From the NCBI GenBank assembly GCA_003446655.1, contig DMCZ01000080.1:11861-20341 (forward strand): a DNA stretch of 8,481 nt. Direction: 5' to 3'. The position numbers were made by a program, and so were the translations under genes. The DNA comes from Thauera sp. GTDB taxonomy: Bacteria > Pseudomonadota > Gammaproteobacteria > Burkholderiales > Rhodocyclaceae. This document shows positions 1 to 6,353 of the stretch, in pieces; within the stretch, counting starts at the first letter, position 1, and every line of letters begins with the position of its first letter. Below the pieces are notes generated by a model. That model was not told where the DNA came from and did no database searches. It worked only from the letters and a program-made list of their open reading frames with translations.

Positions 1-705
1 GACATCGTGATGATCTTCGACGAGTGCACACCCTACCCGGCGACCCGCGACGAGGCGGCGAAGTCGATGCGGCTGTCGCAGCGCTGGGCCAAGCGTTCGC
101 GCGACGAGTTCGACCGCCTCGAGAACAACAACGCGCTGTTCGGCATCGTCCAGGGCGGCATGTACGAGGATCTGCGTGACGAGTCGCAGGGCGTACTGGA
201 AGAGATCGGCTTCCACGGCTTCGCCATCGGCGGCCTGTCGGTCGGCGAGCCCAAGGAGGACATGGCGCGCATCCTCGCCCACACCGCGCCGCGCCTGCCG
301 CAGGGCAAGCCGCGCTACCTGATGGGCGTGGGTACGCCCGAGGACATCGTCGACGGCGTCGCCGCCGGCATCGACATGTTCGACTGCGTGATGCCGACCC
401 GCAACGCGCGCAACGGCTGGCTGTTCACCCGCTTCGGCGACATCAAGATCAAGAACGCGGTGCACAAGGCCGACACCCGGCCGCTCGATCCGTCATGCGA
501 CTGCTACACCTGCCGTAACTTCAGCCGTGCCTACTTGCACCACCTGCACCGCACCGGCGAAATCCTCGGCAGCATGCTCAACACGGTGCATAACCTGCGC
601 TACTACCAGACCCTGACCGCCGAGCTGCGCGAGGCCATCGCCAGCGGCGCCTTCGCCACCTATGTGCAGCGCTTCCGCAGCGAGCGCACCACCGGCACGG
701 GCTGA
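1..705 (+). CDS. tgt: Queuine tRNA-ribosyltransferase (tRNA-guanine transglycosylase), 3' part
   Basis: The enzyme exchanges the guanine at the wobble position (34) of GUN-anticodon tRNAs for the queuosine precursor preQ1, in the cytoplasm. The 5' end lies outside the window: 234 codons are present, and by comparison with the usual length of about 375 residues roughly 136-140 N-terminal residues are missing. The first visible residues (DIVMIFDECTPYP) already match the interior of the family. FDCVMPTRNARNG is the active-site loop, and its Asp at nt 382-384 corresponds to the catalytic nucleophile. The structural zinc site is complete: Cys codons at 496, 502 and 511 (CxCxxC) and His at 589-591 (TVHN). 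LFGIVQGG and the GGLSVGEPKEDM substrate-pocket segment are also present. No damage is visible in the part seen. Lying just upstream of yajC-secDF is a common bacterial arrangement. The identification is essentially certain. Confidence 0.97.
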   Translation, partial: DIVMIFDECTPYPATRDEAAKSMRLSQRWAKRSRDEFDRLENNNALFGIVQGGMYEDLRDESQGVLEEIGFHGFAIGGLSVGEPKEDMARILAHTAPRLPQGKPRYLMGVGTPEDIVDGVAAGIDMFDCVMPTRNARNGWLFTRFGDIKIKNAVHKADTRPLDPSCDCYTCRNFSRAYLHHLHRTGEILGSMLNTVHNLRYYQTLTAELREAIASGAFATYVQRFRSERTTGTG

Positions 706-756
706 ACACTTCGCCCCGCGCGCCGTCTCACCCGTCCCGGGCGGCCAGCCGGCTGC

Positions 757-765
757 TGCTATACT
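757..765 (+). promoter_or_regulatory. Candidate extended -10 promoter for yajC-secDF
   Basis: TGCTATACT has the TG-N-TATACT form of a sigma70 extended -10 element, in the only AT-leaning stretch of the tgt-yajC gap. No good -35 box stands 16-18 bases upstream, as expected if the TGN motif compensates. Transcription would start near 772, about 26 bases before the yajC start. Read-through from tgt is also possible, because no terminator is seen between them. Confidence 0.42.
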
Positions 766-797
766 TCATCGCTTTTTTGTCCAACTGGAGTTTCAAC

Positions 798-1124
798 GTG
801 CTGATTTCCAATGCCTACGCCCAGGCCGCAGGCGCCGCCGACCCCACCGGCGGCCTGATGGGCCTGCTGCCCCTGATCCTGATGTTCGTGGTGCTGTGGT
901 TCCTGATGATCCGCCCGCAGATGAAGCGCGCCAAGGAACACAAGGCCATGGTCGAAGCGCTGGCCAAGGGTGACGAGGTCGTCACCGGCGGCGGCATCGC
1001 CGGCCGCGTCACCGACGTCGGCGACAGCTTCGTGCAGGTCGAGGTCGCACCGAACACCGTGGTCGCCGTGCAGAAGCAGGCCGTGGCCACCGTGCTGCCC
1101 AAGGGCACGCTGAAGGCGCTGTAA
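798..1124 (+). CDS. yajC: Sec translocon accessory subunit YajC
   Basis: YajC is a small inner-membrane protein that associates with SecD-SecF and the SecYEG channel. The 108-residue product (E. coli about 110) has a short N-terminal segment LISNAYAQA, one membrane span at about residues 20-38 (LMGLLPLILMFVVLWFLMI), the family RPQ turn at 39-41, and a cytoplasmic domain with KGDEVVTGGGIAGRV at about 57-71. The GTG at 798 was chosen as start because GGAG at 787-790 is 7 bases upstream and the protein then begins in the usual place. A TTG at 777 would add seven residues unlike the family and has no ribosome site. yajC lies 92 bases after tgt and 176 before secD, with all four genes in the same direction. 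Expression probably starts from the extended -10 element in the gap. Confidence 0.95.
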   Translation: MLISNAYAQAAGAADPTGGLMGLLPLILMFVVLWFLMIRPQMKRAKEHKAMVEALAKGDEVVTGGGIAGRVTDVGDSFVQVEVAPNTVVAVQKQAVATVLPKGTLKAL

Positions 1125-1300
1125 TTCCCCGACGGGGCCACTGCAGGCTGTGCCGCCAGTGGCCGCCGCCCTGCTGCCCAGCCCCCGAACGGGGGCCGAC
1201 AAGCCAGCCTGTGGCTCGACTACGCCGTGGCGCCCGGCTCGCACCACAACCGCCGCCGCAGGCAGCAGCGGGCCTCGCTCCACCCACTTTCCCGCCGACG
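1125..1300 (+). other. Structured yajC-secD intercistronic region
   Basis: No gene was found in these 176 bases. Three perfect hairpins follow the yajC stop. CCCCG-A-CGGGG spans 1127-1137. GGCCACTG (1136-1143) pairs with CAGTGGCC (1157-1164). GCCCCCG (1181-1187) pairs with CGGGGGC (1190-1196) around AA. In addition CTGCTGCC (1171-1178) can pair over a longer range with GGCAGCAG (1261-1268), enclosing the third hairpin. No T-run follows any stem, so none is a standard intrinsic terminator. The first two stems overlap by two bases and could compete. No purine-rich ribosome site is evident before the secD ATG. The region may modulate or process the mRNA between yajC and secD, or may be a decayed repeat; neither is shown. 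Confidence 0.6.
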
Positions 1301-3166
1301 ATGAATCGCTACCCTCTCTGGAAGAACATCCTGATCGGCCTCGTGCTGCTCTGGGGTCTGATCTACACCCTGCCCAATTTCTACGGCGAGGTGCCGGCGG
1401 TGCAGGTGTCCAGCGCCAAGGCCACGCTCAAGCTCGACCCCGCCGCCGCGACCGATCGCATCGCCAGCGCGCTCAAGGCCGCCGGCATCGACAACACCGG
1501 CATCTTCTCCGACCCCACCAGCGTGCGTGCCCGCTTCAAGGACACCGAGACCCAGCTGCGCGCCAAGGACGTCATCGAGCAGGCCTTCAACCCGGATCCG
1601 TCCGATCCGTCCTACGTGGTCGCGCTCAACCTGCTGTCGGCCTCGCCGAGCTGGCTGAGCTCGATCCACGCGCTGCCCATGTACCTCGGCCTCGACCTGC
1701 GCGGCGGTGTGCATTTCCTGCTCGAGGTCGACATGCCGGGCGCGCTCACCAAGCGCCTTGACGCCACCACCGGCGATCTGCGCACTCTGATGCGCGACAA
1801 GAGCGTGCGCCACGCCGGCATCACCCGCGAAGGCAACACCGTGGTGATCCGCTTCCGCGACGCCGACCAGCGCGAGGCTGGCCGCCGCGCGATTCAGGAC
1901 AGCACCACCGACCTCCAGCTCAGCGACCGCAACGACACGACCGACGACCTCAAGCTGATCGCCACGCTGACGCCGCAGGCGCAGCAGACCATGCGTGATT
2001 TCGCGATCAAGCAGAACATCACCACCCTGCACAACCGCATCAACGAGCTCGGCGTGGCCGAACCGGTGATCCAGCAGCAGGGCGCCGAGCGCATCGTCGT
2101 GCAGCTGCCCGGCGTGCAGGACGTAGCCAAGGCCAAGGACATCCTCGGCCGCACCGCGACCCTGGAAGTGCGCATGGTGGACGACACCCCGGGCGCGATC
2201 GAGCAGGCGCTCGCCGGCAGCGTGCCCTTCGGCACCGAGTTGTACACCGAGCGCGGCGGCTCGCCGCTGCTGGTCAAGAAGCAGGTCGTGCTCACCGGCG
2301 ACCGCCTCACCGACGCCCAGCCCGGCTTCGACGGCCAGACCAACGAGCCCGCGGTGCACCTGACCCTGGACGCCGCCGGTGCGCGCATCTTCCGCGACGT
2401 CACGCGCGAGAACGTCGGCAAGCGCATGGCCATCCTGCTGTTCGAGAAGGGCAAGGGCGAGGTCGTGACCGCGCCCGTGATCCGCAGCGAGATCGGCGGC
2501 GGCCGCGTGCAGATCTCGGGGCGCATGACCACCGTCGAGGCCAACGACGTCGCGCTGCTGCTGCGCGCCGGCTCGCTCGCGGCGCCGATGGAGATCATCG
2601 AGGAACGCACCGTCGGCCCGAGCCTGGGTGCCGAGAACATCCAGAAGGGCTTCGACTCGACGCTATGGGGCTTCCTCGCCATCGTCGCGTTCATGTGCGC
2701 CTACTACCTGCTGTTCGGCCTGGTGTCGTCGATCGCGCTCGCCGCCAACCTGCTGCTGCTGGTCGCGCTGCTGTCGCTGCTGCAGGCCACGCTGACCCTG
2801 CCCGGCATCGCCGCGATGGCGCTCACGCTCGGCATGGCGATCGACGCTAACGTGCTGATCAACGAGCGCATCCGCGAGGAGCTGCGCAACGGCGCCAGCC
2901 CGCAGGCGGCGATCGCGGCCGGCTACGACCGTGCCTGGGACACCATCCTCGACTCGAACATCACCACCCTGATCGCCGGCATCGCGCTGCTGGTGTTCGG
3001 CTCCGGCCCGGTGCGCGGCTTCGCGGTGGTGCACTGCCTGGGCATCCTGACCTCGATGTTCAGCGCGATCCTGGTGTCGCGGATGCTGGTGAACTTCATC
3101 TACGGCCGCCGCCGCAAGGTCGACAGCCTGTCGATCGGCCAGGTGTGGAAGCCGGAAAGCAAGTAA
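1301..3166 (+). CDS. secD: Protein translocase subunit SecD
   Basis: SecD works with SecF in the inner membrane to use the proton motive force to pull preproteins through and release them from SecYEG on the periplasmic side. The 621-residue product (E. coli 615) has a first membrane span at about residues 9-24, then the P1 domain with the LDLRGGVHFLLEVD signature (131-144). A large periplasmic region follows to about residue 450, ending in the conserved TVGPSLGAENI stretch (437-447). Five membrane spans lie at about 455-600. GMAIDANVLINERI (511-524) is the fourth-helix signature, and its Asp515 matches the conserved Asp of the proton path (E. coli D519). ATG 1301 was chosen because homologues begin at MNRYPLWK. 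The frame is open upstream, but the extension would be Arg/Pro-rich and unlike the family. No clear Shine-Dalgarno precedes this ATG. A 9-base microduplication at 1595-1612 encodes DPSDPS. Confidence 0.97.
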   Translation: MNRYPLWKNILIGLVLLWGLIYTLPNFYGEVPAVQVSSAKATLKLDPAAATDRIASALKAAGIDNTGIFSDPTSVRARFKDTETQLRAKDVIEQAFNPDPSDPSYVVALNLLSASPSWLSSIHALPMYLGLDLRGGVHFLLEVDMPGALTKRLDATTGDLRTLMRDKSVRHAGITREGNTVVIRFRDADQREAGRRAIQDSTTDLQLSDRNDTTDDLKLIATLTPQAQQTMRDFAIKQNITTLHNRINELGVAEPVIQQQGAERIVVQLPGVQDVAKAKDILGRTATLEVRMVDDTPGAIEQALAGSVPFGTELYTERGGSPLLVKKQVVLTGDRLTDAQPGFDGQTNEPAVHLTLDAAGARIFRDVTRENVGKRMAILLFEKGKGEVVTAPVIRSEIGGGRVQISGRMTTVEANDVALLLRAGSLAAPMEIIEERTVGPSLGAENIQKGFDSTLWGFLAIVAFMCAYYLLFGLVSSIALAANLLLLVALLSLLQATLTLPGIAAMALTLGMAIDANVLINERIREELRNGASPQAAIAAGYDRAWDTILDSNITTLIAGIALLVFGSGPVRGFAVVHCLGILTSMFSAILVSRMLVNFIYGRRRKVDSLSIGQVWKPESK

Positions 3167-3193
3167 GCGGACGAACGCACAGGAAACACGATC

Positions 3194-4126
3194 ATGGAAT
3201 TCTTCCGCATCAAGAAAGACATCCCGTTCATGCGCCACGCGCTGGTGTTCAACGTCATCTCGTTGCTCACCTTCGCACTGGCGGTCTTCTTCCTCGCCAC
3301 CCGCGGCCTGCACCTGTCGGTGGAATTCACCGGCGGCACGCTGGTCGAGGTGAGCTACGCCGAGGCGCCGCAGCTCGAACCGATCCGCAATGCGCTGGCC
3401 AGCAGCGGCTACCCGGACGCGCAGGTGCAGAACTTCGGCAGTGCACGCGACCTGCTGATCCGCCTGCCCAACCGCGAGGACATGGAGACTGCGCGCGTGT
3501 CCGAGACGGTGATGAACACGCTGCAGCAGGCCGGCGGCCCGGCCCCCGAGCTGCGCCGGGTGGAGTTCGTCGGCCCGCAGGTCGGCAAGGAGCTCGCCGC
3601 CGACGGCTCGATGGCGCTGCTGCTGGTGATCGTGGGCATCATGATCTACCTCGCGCTGCGCTTCGAGTGGCGCTTCGCGCTGTCGGCGATCATCGCCAAC
3701 CTCCACGACGTGATCATCATCCTGGGCTTCTTCGCCTTCTTCCAGTGGGAGTTCTCGCTCCCGGTGCTGGCAGCAGTACTGGCCGTGCTGGGCTATTCGG
3801 TGAACGAGTCGGTGGTGGTGTTCGACCGCGTGCGCGAGACCTTCAAGAAGAAGCGCAACATGACCACGCCGCAGGTGCTGGACCACGCGATCACGAGCAC
3901 GATCTCGCGCACCGTGATCACCCACGGCAGCACGCAGGTGATGGTGCTGTCCATGCTGATCTTCGGCGGCGAGACGCTGTATTACTTTGCGCTGGCGCTG
4001 ACGATCGGCATCTGCTTCGGCATCTATTCCTCGGTGCTGGTGGCGAGCCCGCTGGTGATGTGGCTGGGGGTGTCGCGCGAGCAGTTCATCAAACCGAAGA
4101 AGGAGAAGGAAGAGGCGGTGGTCTGA
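3194..4126 (+). CDS. secF: Protein translocase subunit SecF
   Basis: SecF is the partner of SecD in the proton-driven SecDF complex of the inner membrane. The 310-residue product (E. coli 323) has its first membrane span at about residues 16-35, then the periplasmic P4 domain with VEFTGGTLVEV (43-53) and VEFVGPQVGKEL (123-133). Five further spans lie at about 139-292. The signature GYSVNESVVVFDRVRE (200-215) and ISRTVITHGST (237-247) are present. At the position where E. coli SecF has Asn-Asp, this protein has Asn-Glu (204-205), which I recall as usual in betaproteobacteria. The C-terminal tail is highly charged (KPKKEKEE). The start is supported by AGGA at 3181-3184, 9 bases upstream. The gene follows secD by 27 bases, so the two are surely co-transcribed, and it is followed directly by a strong terminator. 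Confidence 0.97.
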   Translation: MEFFRIKKDIPFMRHALVFNVISLLTFALAVFFLATRGLHLSVEFTGGTLVEVSYAEAPQLEPIRNALASSGYPDAQVQNFGSARDLLIRLPNREDMETARVSETVMNTLQQAGGPAPELRRVEFVGPQVGKELAADGSMALLLVIVGIMIYLALRFEWRFALSAIIANLHDVIIILGFFAFFQWEFSLPVLAAVLAVLGYSVNESVVVFDRVRETFKKKRNMTTPQVLDHAITSTISRTVITHGSTQVMVLSMLIFGGETLYYFALALTIGICFGIYSSVLVASPLVMWLGVSREQFIKPKKEKEEAVV

Positions 4127-4150
4127 GGCCGCGGTCTTCAGAATATGACA

Positions 4151-4174
4151 AAGGCGCCTGCGGGCGCCTTTTTT
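4151..4174 (+). terminator. Intrinsic terminator after secF
   Basis: AAGGCGCC (4151-4158) and GGCGCCTT (4163-4170) form a perfect 8-base-pair stem with a TGCG loop. Six T residues (4169-4174) run out of the stem. It lies 25 bases past the secF stop and should end the yajC-secD-secF transcript. The A pair at the stem base gives only a short A-run for the opposite strand, so it is mainly a plus-strand terminator. Confidence 0.93.
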
Positions 4175-4280
4175 CAACTTGCGGAAGCTGCAGAGGCCGC
4201 AAACCTTCAGCGACGTTCAAACGGGTCGTTATTCAAGGCCCCAAGGCTCAACGGAGTGCGGTCGCGGCTGCGATCCGGCC
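4175..4280. other. Gene-free convergent gap before the palindrome
   Basis: No gene is seen between the secF terminator and the palindromic repeat. The stretch has a small TTGCGG (4179-4184) / CCGCAA (4197-4202) inverted repeat and otherwise no recognisable signal. The reading frames that cross it on both strands do not resemble known proteins. Confidence 0.5.
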
Positions 4281-4462
4281 GTGGGGCCGGGGCGGCCGGC
4301 GCCGCCTGCATTCGCGGCCTTCGGCTCCCCTCGGAGGACAACCGCTCGGGGGCGGCGACGCAAACTCGGCGCTGCGCGCCTCAAACATGCATCGCCTTGT
4401 TTCCCCCGAGCGGCCGTCCTCCTCGGCGCTCTTGAAGTTGGCGCCGGCCGCCCCGGCCCCAC
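4281..4462. repeat. Long imperfect palindrome, probable dispersed intergenic repeat
   Basis: The outer arms 4281-4303 and 4440-4462 are perfect 23-base inverted complements, beginning GTGGGGCCGGGGCGG on the left. Inner arms 4333-4352 and 4403-4422 match over 20 bases with two mismatches (core CCGCTCGGGGG). Shorter arms GGCGACGCA (4354-4362) and TGCATCGCC (4388-4396) lie inside these. The tip is a GGCGC-TGC-GCGCC hairpin (4368-4380). The left outer-to-inner spacing is 12 bases longer than the right. The element lies between the convergent secF and the DUF2322-like gene, and ends 19 bases past the latter's stop. It could fold as a very stable hairpin in either transcript and so block minus-strand read-through, although no T-run follows. 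Multi-copy status is inferred from its form only. Confidence 0.8.
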
Positions 4463-4481
4463 GACCTCGCTTGGTGGATAC

Positions 4482-4799
4482 TCAGACCGCGAAGACCTGC
4501 TTCACCTTGAGCGTCTCGCCGCGTTCGATCAGGCCGATCAGGCGGTCGATGTTGGGGTGCTTGCCTGGGTTGGCGCGGGCGTCCTCGGTGTGCTCGGCGT
4601 AGAGCTCCAGGCCCTTCTTCGCCGCTTCCGGACTGATCGCGCCGTAGAGCTGGGCCAGATGGTTGTAGACCGCCAGTGAACCGGCCTGACCGGGCTTGTT
4701 CTCGATCGTGGCGACGACCCCGTCGGCGGCGTCGATCAGGTTCAACGCGGCGAGGTGGGACACGCCGGGCAGGGTCTTGAGGTTGTCGGCGAAGGCCAT
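4482..4799 (-). CDS. Small conserved protein of unknown function, DUF2322-like
   Basis: The 105-residue product has no signal peptide, membrane span or Cys, so it is probably a soluble cytoplasmic protein. A dense, conserved-looking core spans about residues 36-87: KPGQAGSLAVYN, then GAISPEAAKKGLELYAEHT, then DARANPGKHPNIDRL. From memory this resembles the DUF2322 family of small proteobacterial proteins, for which I know no established function. The ATG at 4799 is supported by AAGGAG at 4810-4805, five bases upstream. The frame is open well upstream into purB, but that part is read in another frame from purB and looks like a shadow. The gene lies 110 bases downstream of purB in the same direction, so it may share the purB transcript, with two GC hairpins between them. 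His81 in the PGKHPNID motif and the acidic residues nearby could form a functional site; this is speculation. Confidence 0.85.
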   Translation of the reverse strand: MAFADNLKTLPGVSHLAALNLIDAADGVVATIENKPGQAGSLAVYNHLAQLYGAISPEAAKKGLELYAEHTEDARANPGKHPNIDRLIGLIERGETLKVKQVFAV

Positions 4800-4817
4800 G
4801 GGGGCTCCTTGTCGTGA

Positions 4818-4842
4818 CGGCGCCACCGCGAGGGTGGCGCCG
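4818..4842 (-). other. GC stem-loop before the DUF2322-like gene
   Basis: CGGCGCCACC (4818-4827) and GGTGGCGCCG (4833-4842) form a perfect 10-base-pair stem with a 5-base loop. It sits 8 bases upstream of the AAGGAG ribosome site of the minus-strand gene. No T-run follows on either strand, so it is not a classic terminator. It may protect the downstream message or partly terminate the purB transcript. Confidence 0.6.
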
Positions 4843-4871
4843 GGATCGTGCGAATCACGGGTTGCACAGCG

Positions 4872-4896
4872 CGGGCCGGCGCGCGGGGCCGGCCCG
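4872..4896 (-). other. GC stem-loop after purB
   Basis: CGGGCCGGC (4872-4880) and GCCGGCCCG (4888-4896) form a perfect 9-base-pair stem with a 7-base loop, 13 bases past the purB stop. On the minus strand the T-run (TTTTT, 4906-4902) comes before the stem rather than after it, so this is not a normal intrinsic terminator for purB. On the plus strand it would be followed by A residues, not T. A role in 3'-end stability is possible. Confidence 0.55.
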
Positions 4897-4909
4897 ATCG
4901 GAAAAAGGA

Positions 4910-6286
4910 TCAGATGCGACGAGCCAGCTCGGCGGCCTTGCCGACATAGCTCGCCGGCGTCATCGCCAGCAGGTGCTCGCGCGCCTCGGCGGGGATCGCC
5001 AGGCTGCGGACGAAGTCGTGCAGCGCCTCGCGGGTGATGCCCTTGCCACGGGTCATCGCCTTCAGCTGCTCGTAGGGGTTCTCGATGCCGAAGCGGCGCA
5101 TCACCGTCTGCACCGGTTCGGCGAGCACCTCCCAGCACTCGTCCAGATCCGCCGCCAGGCGCGCGGGGTCGGCCTCGAGCTTGCCCAGGCCGCGCAGGCA
5201 GCTGTCGAGCGCGAGCACGGTGTGGCCGAAGCCCACACCCATGTTGCGCAGCACGGTGGAGTCGGTGAGGTCGCGCTGCATGCGCGAGATCGGCAGCTTC
5301 TCGGAGAAGTGCTTGAGCACCGCGTTGGCGAGGCCAAAGTTGCCCTCGGCATTCTCGAAGTCGATCGGGTTGACCTTGTGCGGCATGGTCGAGGAGCCGA
5401 CCTCGCCTTCCTTCAACTTCTGCTTGAAGTAGCCGAGCGAGATGTACATCCAGATGTCACGGCAGGCGTCGATCAGCATGGTGTTGCAGCGGGCGATGGC
5501 GTCGAAGAGCTCGGCCATGGCATCGTGCGGCTCGATCTGGATGGTGTAAGCGTTGAAACTCAGCCCGAGCGATTCGATGAAGCGGCGGTTGAAGCCTTCC
5601 CAGTCGAATTCGGGCCAGGCGGAAAGGTGGGCGTTGTAGTTGCCCACGGCGCCGTTGAACTTGGCGCACATGGCGACACCGGCGATCGCAGCGCGCGCAC
5701 GCATCAGGCGCGCGGCGATGTTCGCCATCTCCTTGCCGAGCGTGGTCGGGCTGGCGGGCTGGCCATGGGTGCGCGACAGCATCGGCAGATCGGCCAGCGC
5801 ATGGGCGAGCTCGCGGAAACGGGCGATGACCGCGTCGAGCGCGGGCAGCAGCACCTGGTCGCGACCTTCCTGCAGCATCAGTGCGTGCGAGGTGTTGTTG
5901 ATGTCTTCCGAGGTGCAGGCGAAGTGGATGAACTCGGATACCTTCATCACCTCGGCGTTGTGCCCGAGGCGCTTCTTGAGCCAGTACTCCATGGCCTTGA
6001 CGTCGTGGTTGGTGGTGGCCTCGATCGCCTTCACCGCCTCGCCGTCCGCGGTCGAGAAGTTCGCCACCACGGCGTCGAGCTCTGCAATCGTGGCGGCCGA
6101 GAACGGCGCGATCTCGGCCAGCTTCGGCTCGGCGGCCAGCGCCTTCAGCCACTCGACCTCCACCTTCACGCGGTTGCGGATCAGGCCGTGTTCGGAGAAG
6201 TGCTCGCGCAATCCCGCCACCTTGCCGTGATAGCGGCCATCGAGCGGGGACAAGGCGGTGAGCGGAGACGGAACGGCGTTGGACAT
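4910..6286 (-). CDS. purB: Adenylosuccinate lyase
   Basis: PurB is the cytoplasmic enzyme of purine synthesis that releases fumarate from SAICAR to give AICAR, and from adenylosuccinate to give AMP. The 458-residue product (E. coli 456) belongs to the aspartase/fumarase superfamily. LSPLDGRYHGKV (12-23) binds near the active site. TSEDINNTSHA (125-135) and SRTHGQPASPTT (171-182) carry conserved substrate residues, with His174 as the expected general acid. The superfamily signature GSSTMPHKVNPIDFENAEGN (297-316) forms the flexible loop holding the catalytic Ser (298/299). RDLTDSTVLRN (338-348) is also typical. The start at 6286 has GGAAG seven bases upstream. All key motifs are intact. It diverges from apaG and is followed by the DUF2322-like gene. 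The long plus-strand open frame opposite is a high-GC shadow. Confidence 0.98.
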   Translation of the reverse strand: MSNAVPSPLTALSPLDGRYHGKVAGLREHFSEHGLIRNRVKVEVEWLKALAAEPKLAEIAPFSAATIAELDAVVANFSTADGEAVKAIEATTNHDVKAMEYWLKKRLGHNAEVMKVSEFIHFACTSEDINNTSHALMLQEGRDQVLLPALDAVIARFRELAHALADLPMLSRTHGQPASPTTLGKEMANIAARLMRARAAIAGVAMCAKFNGAVGNYNAHLSAWPEFDWEGFNRRFIESLGLSFNAYTIQIEPHDAMAELFDAIARCNTMLIDACRDIWMYISLGYFKQKLKEGEVGSSTMPHKVNPIDFENAEGNFGLANAVLKHFSEKLPISRMQRDLTDSTVLRNMGVGFGHTVLALDSCLRGLGKLEADPARLAADLDECWEVLAEPVQTVMRRFGIENPYEQLKAMTRGKGITREALHDFVRSLAIPAEAREHLLAMTPASYVGKAAELARRI

Positions 6287-6311
6287 GGCGGAGCTTCCGG
6301 AAAAAGCTGTT

Positions 6312-6317
6312 ATTTTA
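6312..6317 (-). promoter_or_regulatory. Candidate -10 box for purB in the divergent purB-apaG gap
   Basis: Read on the minus strand the box is TAAAAT, the only AT-rich hexamer in the 67-base gap. It would start transcription near 6305, just before the GGAAG ribosome site of purB. The -35 position carries no clear TTGACA. The same AT patch read on the plus strand (TATTTT, 6311-6316) could serve apaG, so the strand is uncertain. No PurR-like operator was recognised. Confidence 0.3.
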
Positions 6318-6353
6318 GCGCTTCCCCCACCCTGCGACAGAGAACAAAAGCCT

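Noticed and set aside
1181..1196. GCCCCCG-AA-CGGGGGC as a terminator between yajC and secD
   Set aside because: No T-run follows the stem, and termination here would cut off secDF, so it is listed only as a structured element.
1211..1300. GTG start for a 30-residue longer SecD
   Set aside because: The extension is Arg/Pro/Ala-rich, would precede the first membrane span without resembling the family, and has no ribosome site.
1595..1612. Tandem GATCCGTCC duplication in secD
   Set aside because: It keeps the frame (DPSDPS) in a variable part of the periplasmic domain and is probably a neutral microduplication.
2663..4177. 504-codon open frame on the minus strand opposite secD/secF
   Set aside because: Extremely His/Gln/Arg/Asp-rich translation and exact antisense overlap with two conserved genes mark it as a shadow.
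4482..5138. 218-codon version of the DUF2322-like gene starting inside purB
   Set aside because: The upstream part overlaps the purB coding end in another frame and is Arg/Gly/Ala-rich. The ATG at 4799 has a strong ribosome site.
6258..6353. ATG start for a 32-residue longer ApaG
   Set aside because: It overlaps the purB start region on the other strand, and the family N-terminus lies at the GTG at 6354.
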